A stretch of 64,000 nucleotides of DNA from an uncultured Lachnospiraceae bacterium. Lineage in GTDB: Bacteria > Bacillota > Clostridia > Lachnospirales > Lachnospiraceae. Location: the NCBI GenBank assembly GCA_947564645.1, contig CANOCU010000008.1, positions 1 to 64,000 on the forward strand, given 5' to 3'. Under the pieces are notes generated by a model that saw nothing but the letters and a program-made list of their open reading frames with translations, did no database searches and was not told the origin of the DNA. Shown piece by piece: positions 23,328-32,189 of this stretch. The position numbers and the translations under genes are program-made. Positions within the stretch are counted from its first letter, which is position 1, and each line of letters opens with the position of its first letter.

Positions 23328-24374
23328 CTACGAAATCCGGATCACTGCTTTCACAACATCCGCCTTGTTATTCACACTGTAGTCCATAGCCTTCTGTGCC
23401 TCGTCCAGATCAAAGATATCCGTCACGATGCCTTTCAGATTTACCCTGCCTGCTGCCACCGCCTCGATCGCCATCGGATAGATATGACGATACCGGAAAA
23501 TCGTCTTGAAGGTCAGTTCCTTGTCAAGCGCCAGACTCATCGGCAATGTCATCTCACCGCTCTTACTGTAGCCGACCAGCACGATCGTCGCGCCCTTCTT
23601 GGTCATATGCATGGTCTGCACGGTGGTGATCTGCGTTCCCGCCGTCTCGATCGCCAGATCACAGCCTCTGCCCTCCGTCAGTTTCATCACTTCTTCCACC
23701 GCATCCGTACTGCTGCCGTTGATCACGCCGTCGGCGCCCAGTTCCAGTGCCTTCTGCAGACGCTTCTCCAGAACATCCACCACATATACCTTGGATACGC
23801 CCATCGCCTTCAGCGCCATCATCGTCACCAGACCGATACAGCCCGACCCCATAACGACCGCCGTCTGTCCTGCTCTTGCGCCGCCCTGCATGGCTGCGTG
23901 GAATCCCACTGCCAGCGGCTCGATCAGCGCACCCTCCATCGTGCTCACATTGTCCGGCAGCTTAAAGCACAGATCCGCCTCATGCGCTACATATTCCTGG
24001 AAAACGCCGTCCACCGGCGGTGTCGCGAAGAAGATCACATCCGGGCACAGGTTATAACGCCCTGTCTTACAAAATTCACAGTGACCGCAGGTCTTACCGG
24101 GCTCAAGCGCCACCCTGTCGCCCACCTTCAGATGCTTCACATCCTTACCCACTTCCACTACCGTGCCGCCCGGCTCATGTCCCAGCACAAAGGGCGGCTT
24201 CACGATAAAGTCGCCGATCGCGCCCGACTCATAATAATGCAGGTCACTGCCGCAGATGCCCACATACTCTAATTTGACCAGTACCTCGTCGTCCTTCACC
24301 TGCGGAATCTCCCGCTCCTCAATGCTGATCTTGCCGATATCATGCATTACCGCAGTTTTCATGGTTCCCTTCAT
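23328..24374 (-). CDS. Zinc-dependent polyol dehydrogenase (sorbitol/xylitol dehydrogenase-like)
   Basis: A medium-chain dehydrogenase. Seen: catalytic zinc ligands in [10 protein letters not shown] (Cys) and LGHEPGG (His-Glu), the structural zinc set [15 protein letters not shown], and a dinucleotide motif [22 protein letters not shown] and the LEPGKTCG block are typical of the L-iditol/xylitol 2-dehydrogenase group. The 348-residue length is normal. The ATG at 24374 has AAAGGAGAG upstream. A ROK repressor gene lies 198 bp upstream on the same strand, and a promoter of its own lies between them. Sugar or polyol control by the ROK protein is likely. Confidence 0.85.
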   Translation of the reverse strand: MKGTMKTAVMHDIGKISIEEREIPQVKDDEVLVKLEYVGICGSDLHYYESGAIGDFIVKPPFVLGHEPGGTVVEVGKDVKHLKVGDRVALEPGKTCGHCEFCKTGRYNLCPDVIFFATPPVDGVFQEYVAHEADLCFKLPDNVSTMEGALIEPLAVGFHAAMQGGARAGQTAVVMGSGCIGLVTMMALKAMGVSKVYVVDVLEKRLQKALELGADGVINGSSTDAVEEVMKLTEGRGCDLAIETAGTQITTVQTMHMTKKGATIVLVGYSKSGEMTLPMSLALDKELTFKTIFRYRHIYPMAIEAVAAGRVNLKGIVTDIFDLDEAQKAMDYSVNNKADVVKAVIRIS

Positions 24375-24466
24375 AACATTCTCTCCTTTACTCTTGGTCT
24401 TTCCCATGTTCTCTCTTTGCTTCCATACCTACTTTATTAAATAGTTTTATTATGTTTCTAATTTTT

Positions 24467-24495
24467 ATAATATACTGACTCGCAGCTCCTGTCAA
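24467..24495 (-). promoter_or_regulatory. Promoter of the polyol dehydrogenase gene
   Basis: A perfect TTGACA (24490-24495) and TATTAT (24467-24472) are spaced by 17 nt on the minus strand. A CTTTATTAAA box (24432-24441), also found upstream of the ROK gene, lies just downstream and could be the repressor site. Confidence 0.65.
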
Positions 24496-24572
24496 TCTTA
24501 TTTTCCTAAATCCGGTATTTCCGTGATATTAGCCAACATGAACACTTTCATTTTGTGGAAATATACCATTCT

Positions 24573-25700
24573 TTAGATTTGGCTGACAAACGTCTCGATC
24601 ACCTTCAGCGCCGCCCCTAATGCAGCCGCTGCCACCTTATAATCACAGGCTTTCACATAGGGATCCTTCTCCCCAAAGGTATTTCTCCCGGCCACCTTAT
24701 CCCACAGTCCCTGAAGATGCGTGCCAATGCAGCTTCCCACATAACCTCCCAAAACAATATCGCAGTCCAGGACCATATGGATATTGTTGACGGCCACGGC
24801 CAGATAATCCGTATAAGAATCCCATAGCTTTACCGCTTCCGCATCCCCCTGGTCAAGCAGATCGAAAAACCGTTCCAACTTTCCTCCCGCCGCCTCGGCC
24901 AGGCGCCACGCGGCACAATAAACGTCCAGGCATCCTCTTTTTCCGCAATAGCATCTCTCTCCGTCGATCACTACCGTCATATGACCGACTTCGCCGCAGC
25001 GGAAATTCCTGCCCTGCGTCAGTTCGTTATTGGAAAAGACCGCTCCGCCGACCGTATTGCTCAAAGACAGATAGAAGAAACGCTCTGCATTCTCATTCTG
25101 GATTCCCTCCGCATAGGCTCCTGCATTCGCATCATTCAGAAAAAAACAGGGGTAGGAAAAGAAACCGCCTACCGAGGCAAACGGTATCATCTCCTCACCC
25201 AGTACATGAGAATACGTAATCAGTTCTTTATCCAAATCTACAATTCCGGGAAAAGAGATCCCCACGCCCAAGATCTTATCCCGGTCGGCGCCGCTCTCCT
25301 CCAGGAATAGCTCCATTCTCCCGTTGATCTTCCGGTAATACTCTTCTCCCGAAGCATATGGCTGACCGATGCGCTCATATTTCAGGATTTCTCCCACGAT
25401 ATTGGTAAGCGCAAGCGTAATATGATTCTTGGTGATATCCAGTCCCACCGCCAGTCTGGCATTCACGACTGCCGACAAGGCTTTCGCCCTTCGTCCTCCG
25501 GTTGACTCCAGTTCCCCTTTCTCCTCTACCAGTCCCTCCTCGATCAGCTCTTTTGTGATCTGCGTTGCCGTCGGCAGGCTGATCTTCAGATGATAAGAGA
25601 TATCCGGATTTGATACCGTTTTGTTCTTACAGATATAGCGGAAAACTCTGTTTCTGTTCTTCTTCTTTACTTCCCTGTTCGTTATCTTTTTTCTATCCAT
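24573..25700 (-). CDS. ROK-family transcriptional repressor (XylR/NagC type)
   Basis: An N-terminal winged helix (about 10-70) contains SNPDISYHLKISLPTATQITKELIEEGL. A ROK sugar-kinase-like fold follows, with VGLDITKNHI, GVGISFPGIVD and the zinc-binding GHMTVV ... CYCGKRGCLDVYC cluster. The DNA-binding part identifies it as a regulator rather than a kinase. The start at 25700 has GGAG 7 nt upstream. The gene precedes the polyol dehydrogenase, and both upstream regions share CTTTATTAAA, consistent with autoregulation plus control of the dehydrogenase. The ligand is unknown. Confidence 0.87.
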   Translation of the reverse strand: MDRKKITNREVKKKNRNRVFRYICKNKTVSNPDISYHLKISLPTATQITKELIEEGLVEEKGELESTGGRRAKALSAVVNARLAVGLDITKNHITLALTNIVGEILKYERIGQPYASGEEYYRKINGRMELFLEESGADRDKILGVGISFPGIVDLDKELITYSHVLGEEMIPFASVGGFFSYPCFFLNDANAGAYAEGIQNENAERFFYLSLSNTVGGAVFSNNELTQGRNFRCGEVGHMTVVIDGERCYCGKRGCLDVYCAAWRLAEAAGGKLERFFDLLDQGDAEAVKLWDSYTDYLAVAVNNIHMVLDCDIVLGGYVGSCIGTHLQGLWDKVAGRNTFGEKDPYVKACDYKVAAAALGAALKVIETFVSQI

Positions 25701-25715
25701 CCCGGCGCTCCGCAT

Positions 25716-25725
25716 CTTTATTAAA
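25716..25725. promoter_or_regulatory. Box shared with the dehydrogenase promoter (candidate ROK operator)
   Basis: CTTTATTAAA occurs here, 16 bp upstream of the ROK start, and again at 24432-24441 upstream of the dehydrogenase. With the next base this copy is CTTTATTAAAG, nearly self-complementary. A ten-base AT-rich match can arise by chance, so this is tentative. Confidence 0.35.
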
Positions 25726-25765
25726 GTGTTTTTTTAAGCGTATCATCTTTCCCGGGAAAAAGCAA

Positions 25766-26578
25766 TCATAAAGCATTCCCCAACAGCATCTCCCCGCTGA
25801 CTCTGCCAAGCGACGTCTTTAGAAGAACCCACGCCAACAAGCCAAGAATCATCGACAGCCCGGCCAGGATCCAGGCGTTTATCAGCACCGCGCCGAGGAA
25901 CTGTCCGGCGATCAGAAACACCACCGGCAGTACGAGAAACGCCGCCTTCTGCTGGGCCTCCATCACACTCTGCGCCTTCGCCGAACCGCGTACGATCAGT
26001 ATGATGGCGATTAGGGAGACGGCCGGGGACAGGAACGCCAGCACCAGGATCCAACTGATCCCCGGAATGATCATCCTCCCGGTCAGCACATGGCTTTCCA
26101 GACCAAGTACAAGCATCATCACCAGAAAAGAACTCCAGGACACCAGCATACTGAACAGAAAAGAAGCCAGCACCTTCGCATGGAACAGCTGTCTTACGTT
26201 CAACGGACAGTACAATAACGTCTCCAGCGTACTTTGCTCCTTCTCCCCGACAAAGGAACTGGCCGCCATCACGGAAGCCGCCATAATCGGAATGATCAGG
26301 AAAAACAGGGGCAGTATGTTATCAAACAGCAAATTGACCATAAGCTCCTCTGCTCCCATGCGCTGCATTTCCTCCGGCAGCATTCCCATCAGCTCCTGCA
26401 GTTCTCCCATCTCCTGCGGCGCAAAATGAACCGACAGCAGGAAGACAGACGGCACCACCAGTGTCAGCACCAGGGGCACGACCACGATCGTCAGCAATAA
26501 CTGCCTGTTCACGGTAACCTCCCGCATATCTTTTTTCACGATCGCGCTGATCGCTCTGTTTCTCTTCATTGATTCCAT
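25766..26578 (-). CDS. ABC-2 type permease (NatB-like)
   Basis: A 270-residue integral membrane protein with about six hydrophobic segments. SSFVGEKEQSTLETLLYCPLNVRQLFHAK is the characteristic cytoplasmic loop of ABC-2/NatB exporters. The large insert between the first two helices (FAPQEMGELQELMGML) fits the extracellular loop of that group. It lies 36 bp downstream of its ATPase. Two close in-frame ATGs (26578 and 26569) both have GGAGG upstream. The exported substrate is not evident; sodium or an antimicrobial are known options in this family. Confidence 0.82.
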   Translation of the reverse strand: MESMKRNRAISAIVKKDMREVTVNRQLLLTIVVVPLVLTLVVPSVFLLSVHFAPQEMGELQELMGMLPEEMQRMGAEELMVNLLFDNILPLFFLIIPIMAASVMAASSFVGEKEQSTLETLLYCPLNVRQLFHAKVLASFLFSMLVSWSSFLVMMLVLGLESHVLTGRMIIPGISWILVLAFLSPAVSLIAIILIVRGSAKAQSVMEAQQKAAFLVLPVVFLIAGQFLGAVLINAWILAGLSMILGLLAWVLLKTSLGRVSGEMLLGNAL

Positions 26579-26614
26579 CCTCCATTCCTCCGTGATACAA
26601 ATATTCTGGCACCC

Positions 26615-27610
26615 TTACTGTACTCTTCGCTCCGCAGTCAGCGCAAAATAAATATCCTCCAGGGAAGGCCGGCTCGCCGACACGTGATAGACCTTCCCTC
26701 CGTTTTCCACGATCTGTCCGACAATGCACGGGATCTCCTCCTCCGTCTTAACCTCGAACGTCAGATCCCGGATCCCCTTCTCCTTATTGTCTTCGGCAGC
26801 CATCCCGGCCGTCTTACCTGCCGCTTTATCCCGATTGCCGCATCTGCCGCCGGCCTCCTGCTTCTTTAAGACGTCCACCAGCGAATCCGGCAGACGATCC
26901 GCCCGGATCCGCACCCGCATACCGGAACTGATCCCGTCCCGCAGCTCTTCCAGCGTTCCCACAGTCAGCAGCCGGCCCTCGTCGATCAGCCCGTACCGAG
27001 TACAGATTTCCTGGGCATAGCGCAGCTGATGCGTACACAGAAAGATCGTCATCCCCTGCTCCTTCGCCAACGTAAGGATCATCTGGTTGACATTCTGCGC
27101 ACTCTCGGGATCCAGTCCCGACGTAGGCTCATCCAGAAACAGGATCTTCGGCCGGTGCATAAGCGCCCGGGCGATGGAGAGACGCTGTCGCATACCCGTA
27201 GAGTAAGCTGACAGCTTCTGGCCTGCCGCATCCGCAAGGAACAGCTGACGCAGCAGTTCACCGGCCCGTTTCCTGCTCTCCTCCTCCCCGATGCCGAACA
27301 TGGCGCCGTAAAACACAAGATTCTGCAATCCCGTCAGATGATTGTACATCTGGGCGTGTTCCGTCATCACCCCGGAAAGGGCATGCACTTTCTCCGGATT
27401 TCTGGACGGATCCTCGCCGAACACCAGACACTCTCCCGTGGAAGGCTGCAGCATCCCGTTTAACACCTTGACGGTAGTCGTCTTACCCGCGCCGTTCGGC
27501 CCCAGAAAGCCGAATACCTCACCCTGCTCCAGACTAAGATCCATATCCGCCACAGCCGTCTTCCCGCCGGCATAGATCTTTGACAAATGATTCATCACCA
27601 CTGCATTCAT
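26615..27610 (-). CDS. ABC transporter ATPase (NatA-like)
   Basis: Seen: Walker A FGFLGPNGAGKTTT, signature LSAYSTGMRQRLSIARALM, Walker B ILFLDEPTSGLDP, and the THQ switch histidine. A C-terminal accessory region (about 220-331) contains an unusual polar insert with GRCGNRDKAAGKTAGMAAED. The ATG at 27610 has AGGAGG upstream; the in-frame extension to 27670 lacks one. The gene follows an XRE regulator by 63 bp and precedes the permease, forming a three-gene operon. Confidence 0.87.
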   Translation of the reverse strand: MNAVVMNHLSKIYAGGKTAVADMDLSLEQGEVFGFLGPNGAGKTTTVKVLNGMLQPSTGECLVFGEDPSRNPEKVHALSGVMTEHAQMYNHLTGLQNLVFYGAMFGIGEEESRKRAGELLRQLFLADAAGQKLSAYSTGMRQRLSIARALMHRPKILFLDEPTSGLDPESAQNVNQMILTLAKEQGMTIFLCTHQLRYAQEICTRYGLIDEGRLLTVGTLEELRDGISSGMRVRIRADRLPDSLVDVLKKQEAGGRCGNRDKAAGKTAGMAAEDNKEKGIRDLTFEVKTEEEIPCIVGQIVENGGKVYHVSASRPSLEDIYFALTAERRVQ

Positions 27611-27673
27611 TCCGATTCCTCCTGCTTCTTTCCCATGCACGCCGCCCAAGTGGTCATCCTTCCCGGCCATGCA

Positions 27674-28780
27674 TCACTCTCTTTTCAGCCTCTCGACGAT
27701 CCTTTGATAAGCCGGCTCCCCGTGAAGGGGCGCAAACGCCGGATTCTTGTCCACTGCCTCCACCATGCTCCTGCGTATCAGTTTCCCGTCCCTTGGCATA
27801 TTCTCTCCCAGGATCATCCTGTTGTCCAACCAGTCATCCAGCCTGTCAAAATAAGCGTCGCCGTGCAGCTTAAGCGGCCAGTCAACCCCGACGACCAGAT
27901 CCGTATACTGCTCCAGATAAAAGCAGGCTCTCCCGGTATCGCCAAGCCCCATATACCCCTGCGCCGCAGACAGATAATAAGGAAACAGAAGCGCCGGATG
28001 CAGCTTTGCCACCTGAAATGTCTCTGTCAGCGCCGCGATCCGTCTGTGCGTCTCATCGAACACCTGCCTGTCTGCCGTACACAGCTCCTGATAGTGAATC
28101 ATCAGATTCAGCAGCGCGGACAGATACTGGTAGATCCCGATCTGACATACCGCCTTCGCTTCTTCTGTTCTCCCCGACATTCTGTATGCCAGAGAAAGCA
28201 GCGTCTCCTGCGGTATCAGCAAAAGATCCGCCCCTTCGATCATCTCCGCCGCCTCATCCGGACGGCCCAGCGACAACAGACATACCGCCTCCATATTCCT
28301 GGCCTCTTTTGCCAGTTCGACATCACCGCTCTCGGACCGGACACGGGCAAAGATCTCCCGCGCCTCCCGCAGGATTTCCTGCGACTTTCCCTCGTCCCCC
28401 GCCAGCATACTGTGATTGACCAGCAGACTCCCCATCTGGAATAGCAGCGGAAAGCAGGAATAATATGCCCGGATCACTTCCCTGCACTGTTCTATTACTT
28501 CCTCGAAAGGCCGCAGCGCGAATCCTTCCGAAAGCCGGCAGTACACCCTCCGGATCTCCTCCTTTGTCATCTGCGGCTGATACCCCATCAGTTCATCGAT
28601 GCTGATATGAAAGAGCGTTGCCAGCCGCGGCAGAAAAGTGATGTCCGGGTAGCTCTGCCCCGTCTCCCACTTCGATACGGAGGCCTTGGATACCCCGATA
28701 TAGGCCGCGATATCATCCTGCGTCAGCCGCAGCGCCTTTCGTTTCCTGTGAATGACCGTTGCGATATGAATCTCCTTCAT
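27674..28780 (-). CDS. XRE-family regulator with TPR-like C-terminal domain
   Basis: An N-terminal lambda-repressor-type helix-turn-helix (about 8-62) contains LTQDDIAAYIGVSKASVSKWETGQSYP. The remaining 300 residues are all-helical repeats resembling tetratricopeptide units (LSLAYRMSGRTEEAKAVCQIG). Such regulators often sense a peptide or protein ligand through the TPR region. It heads the NatAB-like ABC operon and probably controls it. AAGGAG precedes the ATG. Confidence 0.85.
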   Translation of the reverse strand: MKEIHIATVIHRKRKALRLTQDDIAAYIGVSKASVSKWETGQSYPDITFLPRLATLFHISIDELMGYQPQMTKEEIRRVYCRLSEGFALRPFEEVIEQCREVIRAYYSCFPLLFQMGSLLVNHSMLAGDEGKSQEILREAREIFARVRSESGDVELAKEARNMEAVCLLSLGRPDEAAEMIEGADLLLIPQETLLSLAYRMSGRTEEAKAVCQIGIYQYLSALLNLMIHYQELCTADRQVFDETHRRIAALTETFQVAKLHPALLFPYYLSAAQGYMGLGDTGRACFYLEQYTDLVVGVDWPLKLHGDAYFDRLDDWLDNRMILGENMPRDGKLIRRSMVEAVDKNPAFAPLHGEPAYQRIVERLKRE

Positions 28781-28963
28781 GTGGACTCCTTCACCCTTTT
28801 CATGAGAATCTTTCCTTTAGCACCTTATAATAGCAGACGCGCAAACACACGATTTCTGCGTACTTCGTTTTCTGTCTGTATTATACAGGTTGACGAAATC
28901 AACATGCAAGCGACCTGTATTTTATTTTTGTTTACAAAATCAACCAGCAGGAAACTTTATTGC

Positions 28964-28999
28964 AAAAAAAAGGAAGGCCGCCTTATCTTACAGCCTTCC
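28964..28999 (-). terminator. Strong terminator overlapping the sensor kinase stop codon
   Basis: GGAAGGC (minus strand 28999-28993) and GCCTTCC (28978-28972) form a 7-bp stem followed by eight T residues (28971-28964). The loop contains the stop codon at 28983-28985. Confidence 0.75.
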
Positions 29000-31172
29000 C
29001 AATTTTTTTCAAAAGAACATCGACATCGATCGGTTTAGTCAGGAAATCATCCATGCCGCTTCGCATCGCCAGCTCCCTGTCCTCCTGGAACGTATTGGCA
29101 GTGCAGGCATAGATCAGAACCGACGCCGCATCGGCACGTTCAAGCTGCCTGATCCTGGCTGCCGCCGTGGCGCCATCCATCACCGGCATCTGCATGTCCA
29201 TCAGAATGATGCCAAACTCGCCAGGTTCCGATTCCCGGAACAGCCTGACCGCCTCCTCTCCGTTTACGGCATGTGCCGTCTCGAATCCTTCCATGGCCAG
29301 GATCTCCAGCAATACCTCGGCGTTCAGCTCCACGTCCTCGACCACCATGATCTTTACCGGCCGCTCCACGCTGCCTCCCGCAGCTGCCTCCCGCCAGACG
29401 GCTTCTTCCCGTAATTCCTCCGTATTCTCCAGCAGATACGCCGGTATCTCCTGCACAATCGCAGAGGGGATCGTGACCGTGAACGTGCTCCCCACATTAA
29501 GCTCACTCTCCACGGTAATATCGCCGCCCATGGCGTTTGCCAGCAGCTTACTGATGGCCATGCCAAGTCCCGTGCCCTTGATCCCTTCCGTGTGCCGGTG
29601 TCTCTCCTGGCTGAACGAGTCGAAAATCTGCCCGATATACTCTTTGGATATCCCGATTCCCCTGTCCTCACAGCGATAGGTGGTGAGCACATGCGTCTCA
29701 TCCGTCTGCTTCTGGGTGACCGACAGCCTGATCCATTTCCCTTTCGGCGTGAATTTGGCCGCATTACCGACGATGTTCATCAGGATCTGCTTCGTCCTCG
29801 TCACGTCCCCCTCGATACAGGGCGCCGTGATCTCCTTTTCCACAATAAATTCCACGCCCCGGCTCTCTATGTTATCCGTCTGCATGGCCGTAATCTCGTC
29901 GATCATCGCAGACACCAGCATCGGTTCCTTGATGATATCCACCTTGCCCGCCTGCAGCTTGGACATATCCAGCACGTCATTCACCAAAGACAGCAGATAA
30001 TGGGCCGTACTCTGGGACTTGCGCAGCCACTCCTTGATCTGTCCCTTCTGTTCCTCATGATCGATATGCGCCATGATCAGATGGTTCATGCCGATAAGGC
30101 CGTTTAAGGGCGTGCGGATCTCATGGCTCATATTAGAGAGAAACTCCCGCTGTGATCTGGCCCGTTCCGCCGCGATCAACGTCTTTTTCTGAAATTTCAT
30201 GACGATCAGCAGCATGATCACCACCGTCATCATGCTCAGCACCAGCATCACCATACTCATGGTGACAAGTCTCTTGCTCTGCTCCGTAAACACCGACTCG
30301 CTCAGAGACATGATAAAGTACAGGTTCATCTCCTTATCGAAAGGAATGAAATAGAACAGCTCCTGATGCTCCTCCCCCGCATGGGAATGATAGAAGGCGA
30401 ACGTTTCCCGGTTTCTCAGCCTGTCCGCCACCTGCTCGTTGGTCAGTTCCGAGGATACGGCCTCCGCCAGATGATCGAACAGGTTGCTGTACTTATTCCG
30501 GTAGCCTTCCTTGCTGATATCTACGATGTAATTGCCCTCCATATCGATGAGCGCACTGTGTCCCCTGCTGTGTCCGTCCTTCTTATAGCTGTCGATGACC
30601 ATCTTATCCTGAATGGAAGAAATATCGCTGACGCCGATCATGGCGAGCATCCGCTTCCCTTCCACTTCATAATCCTCCAGCCTGACGCCGTAGAGGATCC
30701 GTTCCTGCACCGTCCCGTCCCCCTGCGCCTGTTCATCGAATCTGGCCACGACCCGCTTCTCTCCGTTGGCAAAATAGGGCATCAGATCCTCCCTGCCGTC
30801 CACACTGCCAAAGGCATCCGTTCCGCACTGATCCGTATAGAGCGCGCCGTCCTCCGCCAGCAGACAGATATGGGTAAAGCTGCTAGCCGCGCATTCCAGA
30901 TCCATCCTGCTCTCGATATCCGCCACCGTCTCACAGCCATAGCTTTCGAAACGCTCTTTAATCTCTGCCAGGTCTTCCCAGCAGATCTCAATGTAAGTCT
31001 CGATCGTGGACTTGTCATGCGCTGCAATCTCACTGATCGAGTTGATGATATTGTCCAGGATCGTTCTGTTCAGCTGCCTGACATAACCAAATGTGACCAA
31101 AAAAATAATGATCAGAGCAGTAATGATCAACAGCAAATAGACATACCTGTGCTTCTTTTCCACCAGTTCCAT
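28983..31172 (-). CDS. Hybrid sensor histidine kinase with C-terminal receiver
   Basis: A 729-residue membrane kinase. Order: membrane helix (about 10-31), a roughly 250-residue extracellular sensor resembling dCache, and a second helix (about 305-328). A coiled segment leads to the dimerisation domain with phospho-His in SNMSHEIRTPLNGL. The catalytic domain has a GTGLGMAISKLL box. A receiver domain (about 608-729) holds the phospho-Asp in IILMDMQMPVMDG. No output domain or separate regulator is adjacent, so a phosphotransfer partner must be elsewhere. It lies between the NatAB operon and the sugar operon, with terminators on both sides. Confidence 0.88.
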   Translation of the reverse strand: MELVEKKHRYVYLLLIITALIIIFLVTFGYVRQLNRTILDNIINSISEIAAHDKSTIETYIEICWEDLAEIKERFESYGCETVADIESRMDLECAASSFTHICLLAEDGALYTDQCGTDAFGSVDGREDLMPYFANGEKRVVARFDEQAQGDGTVQERILYGVRLEDYEVEGKRMLAMIGVSDISSIQDKMVIDSYKKDGHSRGHSALIDMEGNYIVDISKEGYRNKYSNLFDHLAEAVSSELTNEQVADRLRNRETFAFYHSHAGEEHQELFYFIPFDKEMNLYFIMSLSESVFTEQSKRLVTMSMVMLVLSMMTVVIMLLIVMKFQKKTLIAAERARSQREFLSNMSHEIRTPLNGLIGMNHLIMAHIDHEEQKGQIKEWLRKSQSTAHYLLSLVNDVLDMSKLQAGKVDIIKEPMLVSAMIDEITAMQTDNIESRGVEFIVEKEITAPCIEGDVTRTKQILMNIVGNAAKFTPKGKWIRLSVTQKQTDETHVLTTYRCEDRGIGISKEYIGQIFDSFSQERHRHTEGIKGTGLGMAISKLLANAMGGDITVESELNVGSTFTVTIPSAIVQEIPAYLLENTEELREEAVWREAAAGGSVERPVKIMVVEDVELNAEVLLEILAMEGFETAHAVNGEEAVRLFRESEPGEFGIILMDMQMPVMDGATAAARIRQLERADAASVLIYACTANTFQEDRELAMRSGMDDFLTKPIDVDVLLKKIGKAVR

Positions 31173-31244
31173 CCCCTTATTGAAAATCTTAATCTCATCA
31201 TATTCCTTTTTGCCCGAAAAGTCCAGATTCCCACATCATACTGT

Positions 31245-31286
31245 GCAAAAATATAACAGGAGCATCATCCAGGACGATGCCCCTGT
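31245..31286 (-). terminator. Terminator of the sugar ABC operon
   Basis: On the minus strand ACAGGGGCATC (31286-31276) pairs with GATGCTCCTGT (31266-31256), with one G-U pair and a 9-nt loop. TATATTTTT follows. It is 30 bp past the end of the broken aldo/keto reductase gene. Confidence 0.7.
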
Positions 31287-31315
31287 CATATAGTTACTCT
31301 TGTCTCATGGAAGTT

Positions 31316-32187
31316 TTATCTTATGGCGTCCTGCCAGGCCATCTCCACCGGTCCGGGAACCGCACCGGCGAAAGTAAGCCGCCTCTTCGCCTCCTCATAG
31401 ACCTCCGCCGGCAGTCTTCCCTTACCGGCAATCAGAACATTTCTCCTCAAATGATCGATGTTCTTCGTACCGGCGAGCACACATGTCAGGCCGGGATGGC
31501 TGAGTGCAAAGCGGATCAGAAAGTCATTCTCGCTTTCTCCTTCCTCACACAGATCCGTCAGCTTCGCGCAGGCAAGCCTTGCCGGATAGGAACTGTCATA
31601 GTGCTTGAGAATGCCTCTGGCCACAATCCCTGTGCCATAGCGGTCACTGGCTTCTTTGATCACATTCTCACTCAGCCTTGTCAGACCGCCGTAGACTAGC
31701 TAGATCACTTCTATTCTGGGATCCGCGGCAAAGGGCAGGATGGAATGATAGCCATATCCCGCAGGAAACCCATACATGCCGGGGGCTTTGTTACAGACCG
31801 TAAGTCCCAGGTGCAGCGCCTTCCCCTGACGACGTATCTGATCCATGACCTCCATTGTCTCTTCCCATTTTCCCTCCGGGAAATCAGCCGGAATAACGCC
31901 GTGCAGCTGCAGCACATCCACATGATCCGTCTTCATCAGCCGCAGGCTTTCGTCAATGTTACGCAGGATCGTCTCTTTATCGAAAGAATACTTCGGGCCC
32001 CTGCCGGTCATATTGTCGCCGCATTTTGTGGCCAGCCCGGCGAGGTGTCCACATAGTTGATCCCCCTATCTAACGCCTCATTCAGCAGGCGGACAGCGCT
32101 CGTCTCATCCAGATATTGCAGTTCCATTCCGCCGAATCCAAGCGCCGTGATCTCACAGCCGGTCTTGCCAAATTTTCTCTTTTCCAT
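31316..32187 (-). pseudogene. Aldo/keto reductase, inactivated by internal deletion and an amber codon
   Basis: The ATG at 32187 lies 2 bp after the substrate-binding protein stop. The frame reads KFGKTGCEITALGFGGMEL and GINYVDTSPG, as in aldo/keto reductases. It then breaks near 32036-32041 and resumes in another frame at LATKCGDNMTGRGPKYSF. Roughly 20 residues carrying the catalytic Tyr region are missing. Further on, TAG at 31700-31702 interrupts DPRIEVI and LVYGGLTRL, where CAG (Gln) would fit. The last 115 codons, ending at 31316, are otherwise intact. Two independent lesions make a functional protein unlikely. A sequencing error could explain the TAG, but not easily the deletion. Confidence 0.85.
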
Positions 32188-32189
32188 CG

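Noticed and set aside
31700..31702. TAG as a pyrrolysine or selenocysteine-like recoding site
   Set aside because: The aldo/keto reductase also has a separate frame-breaking deletion, and the codon sits where Gln is expected, so ordinary decay is simpler.
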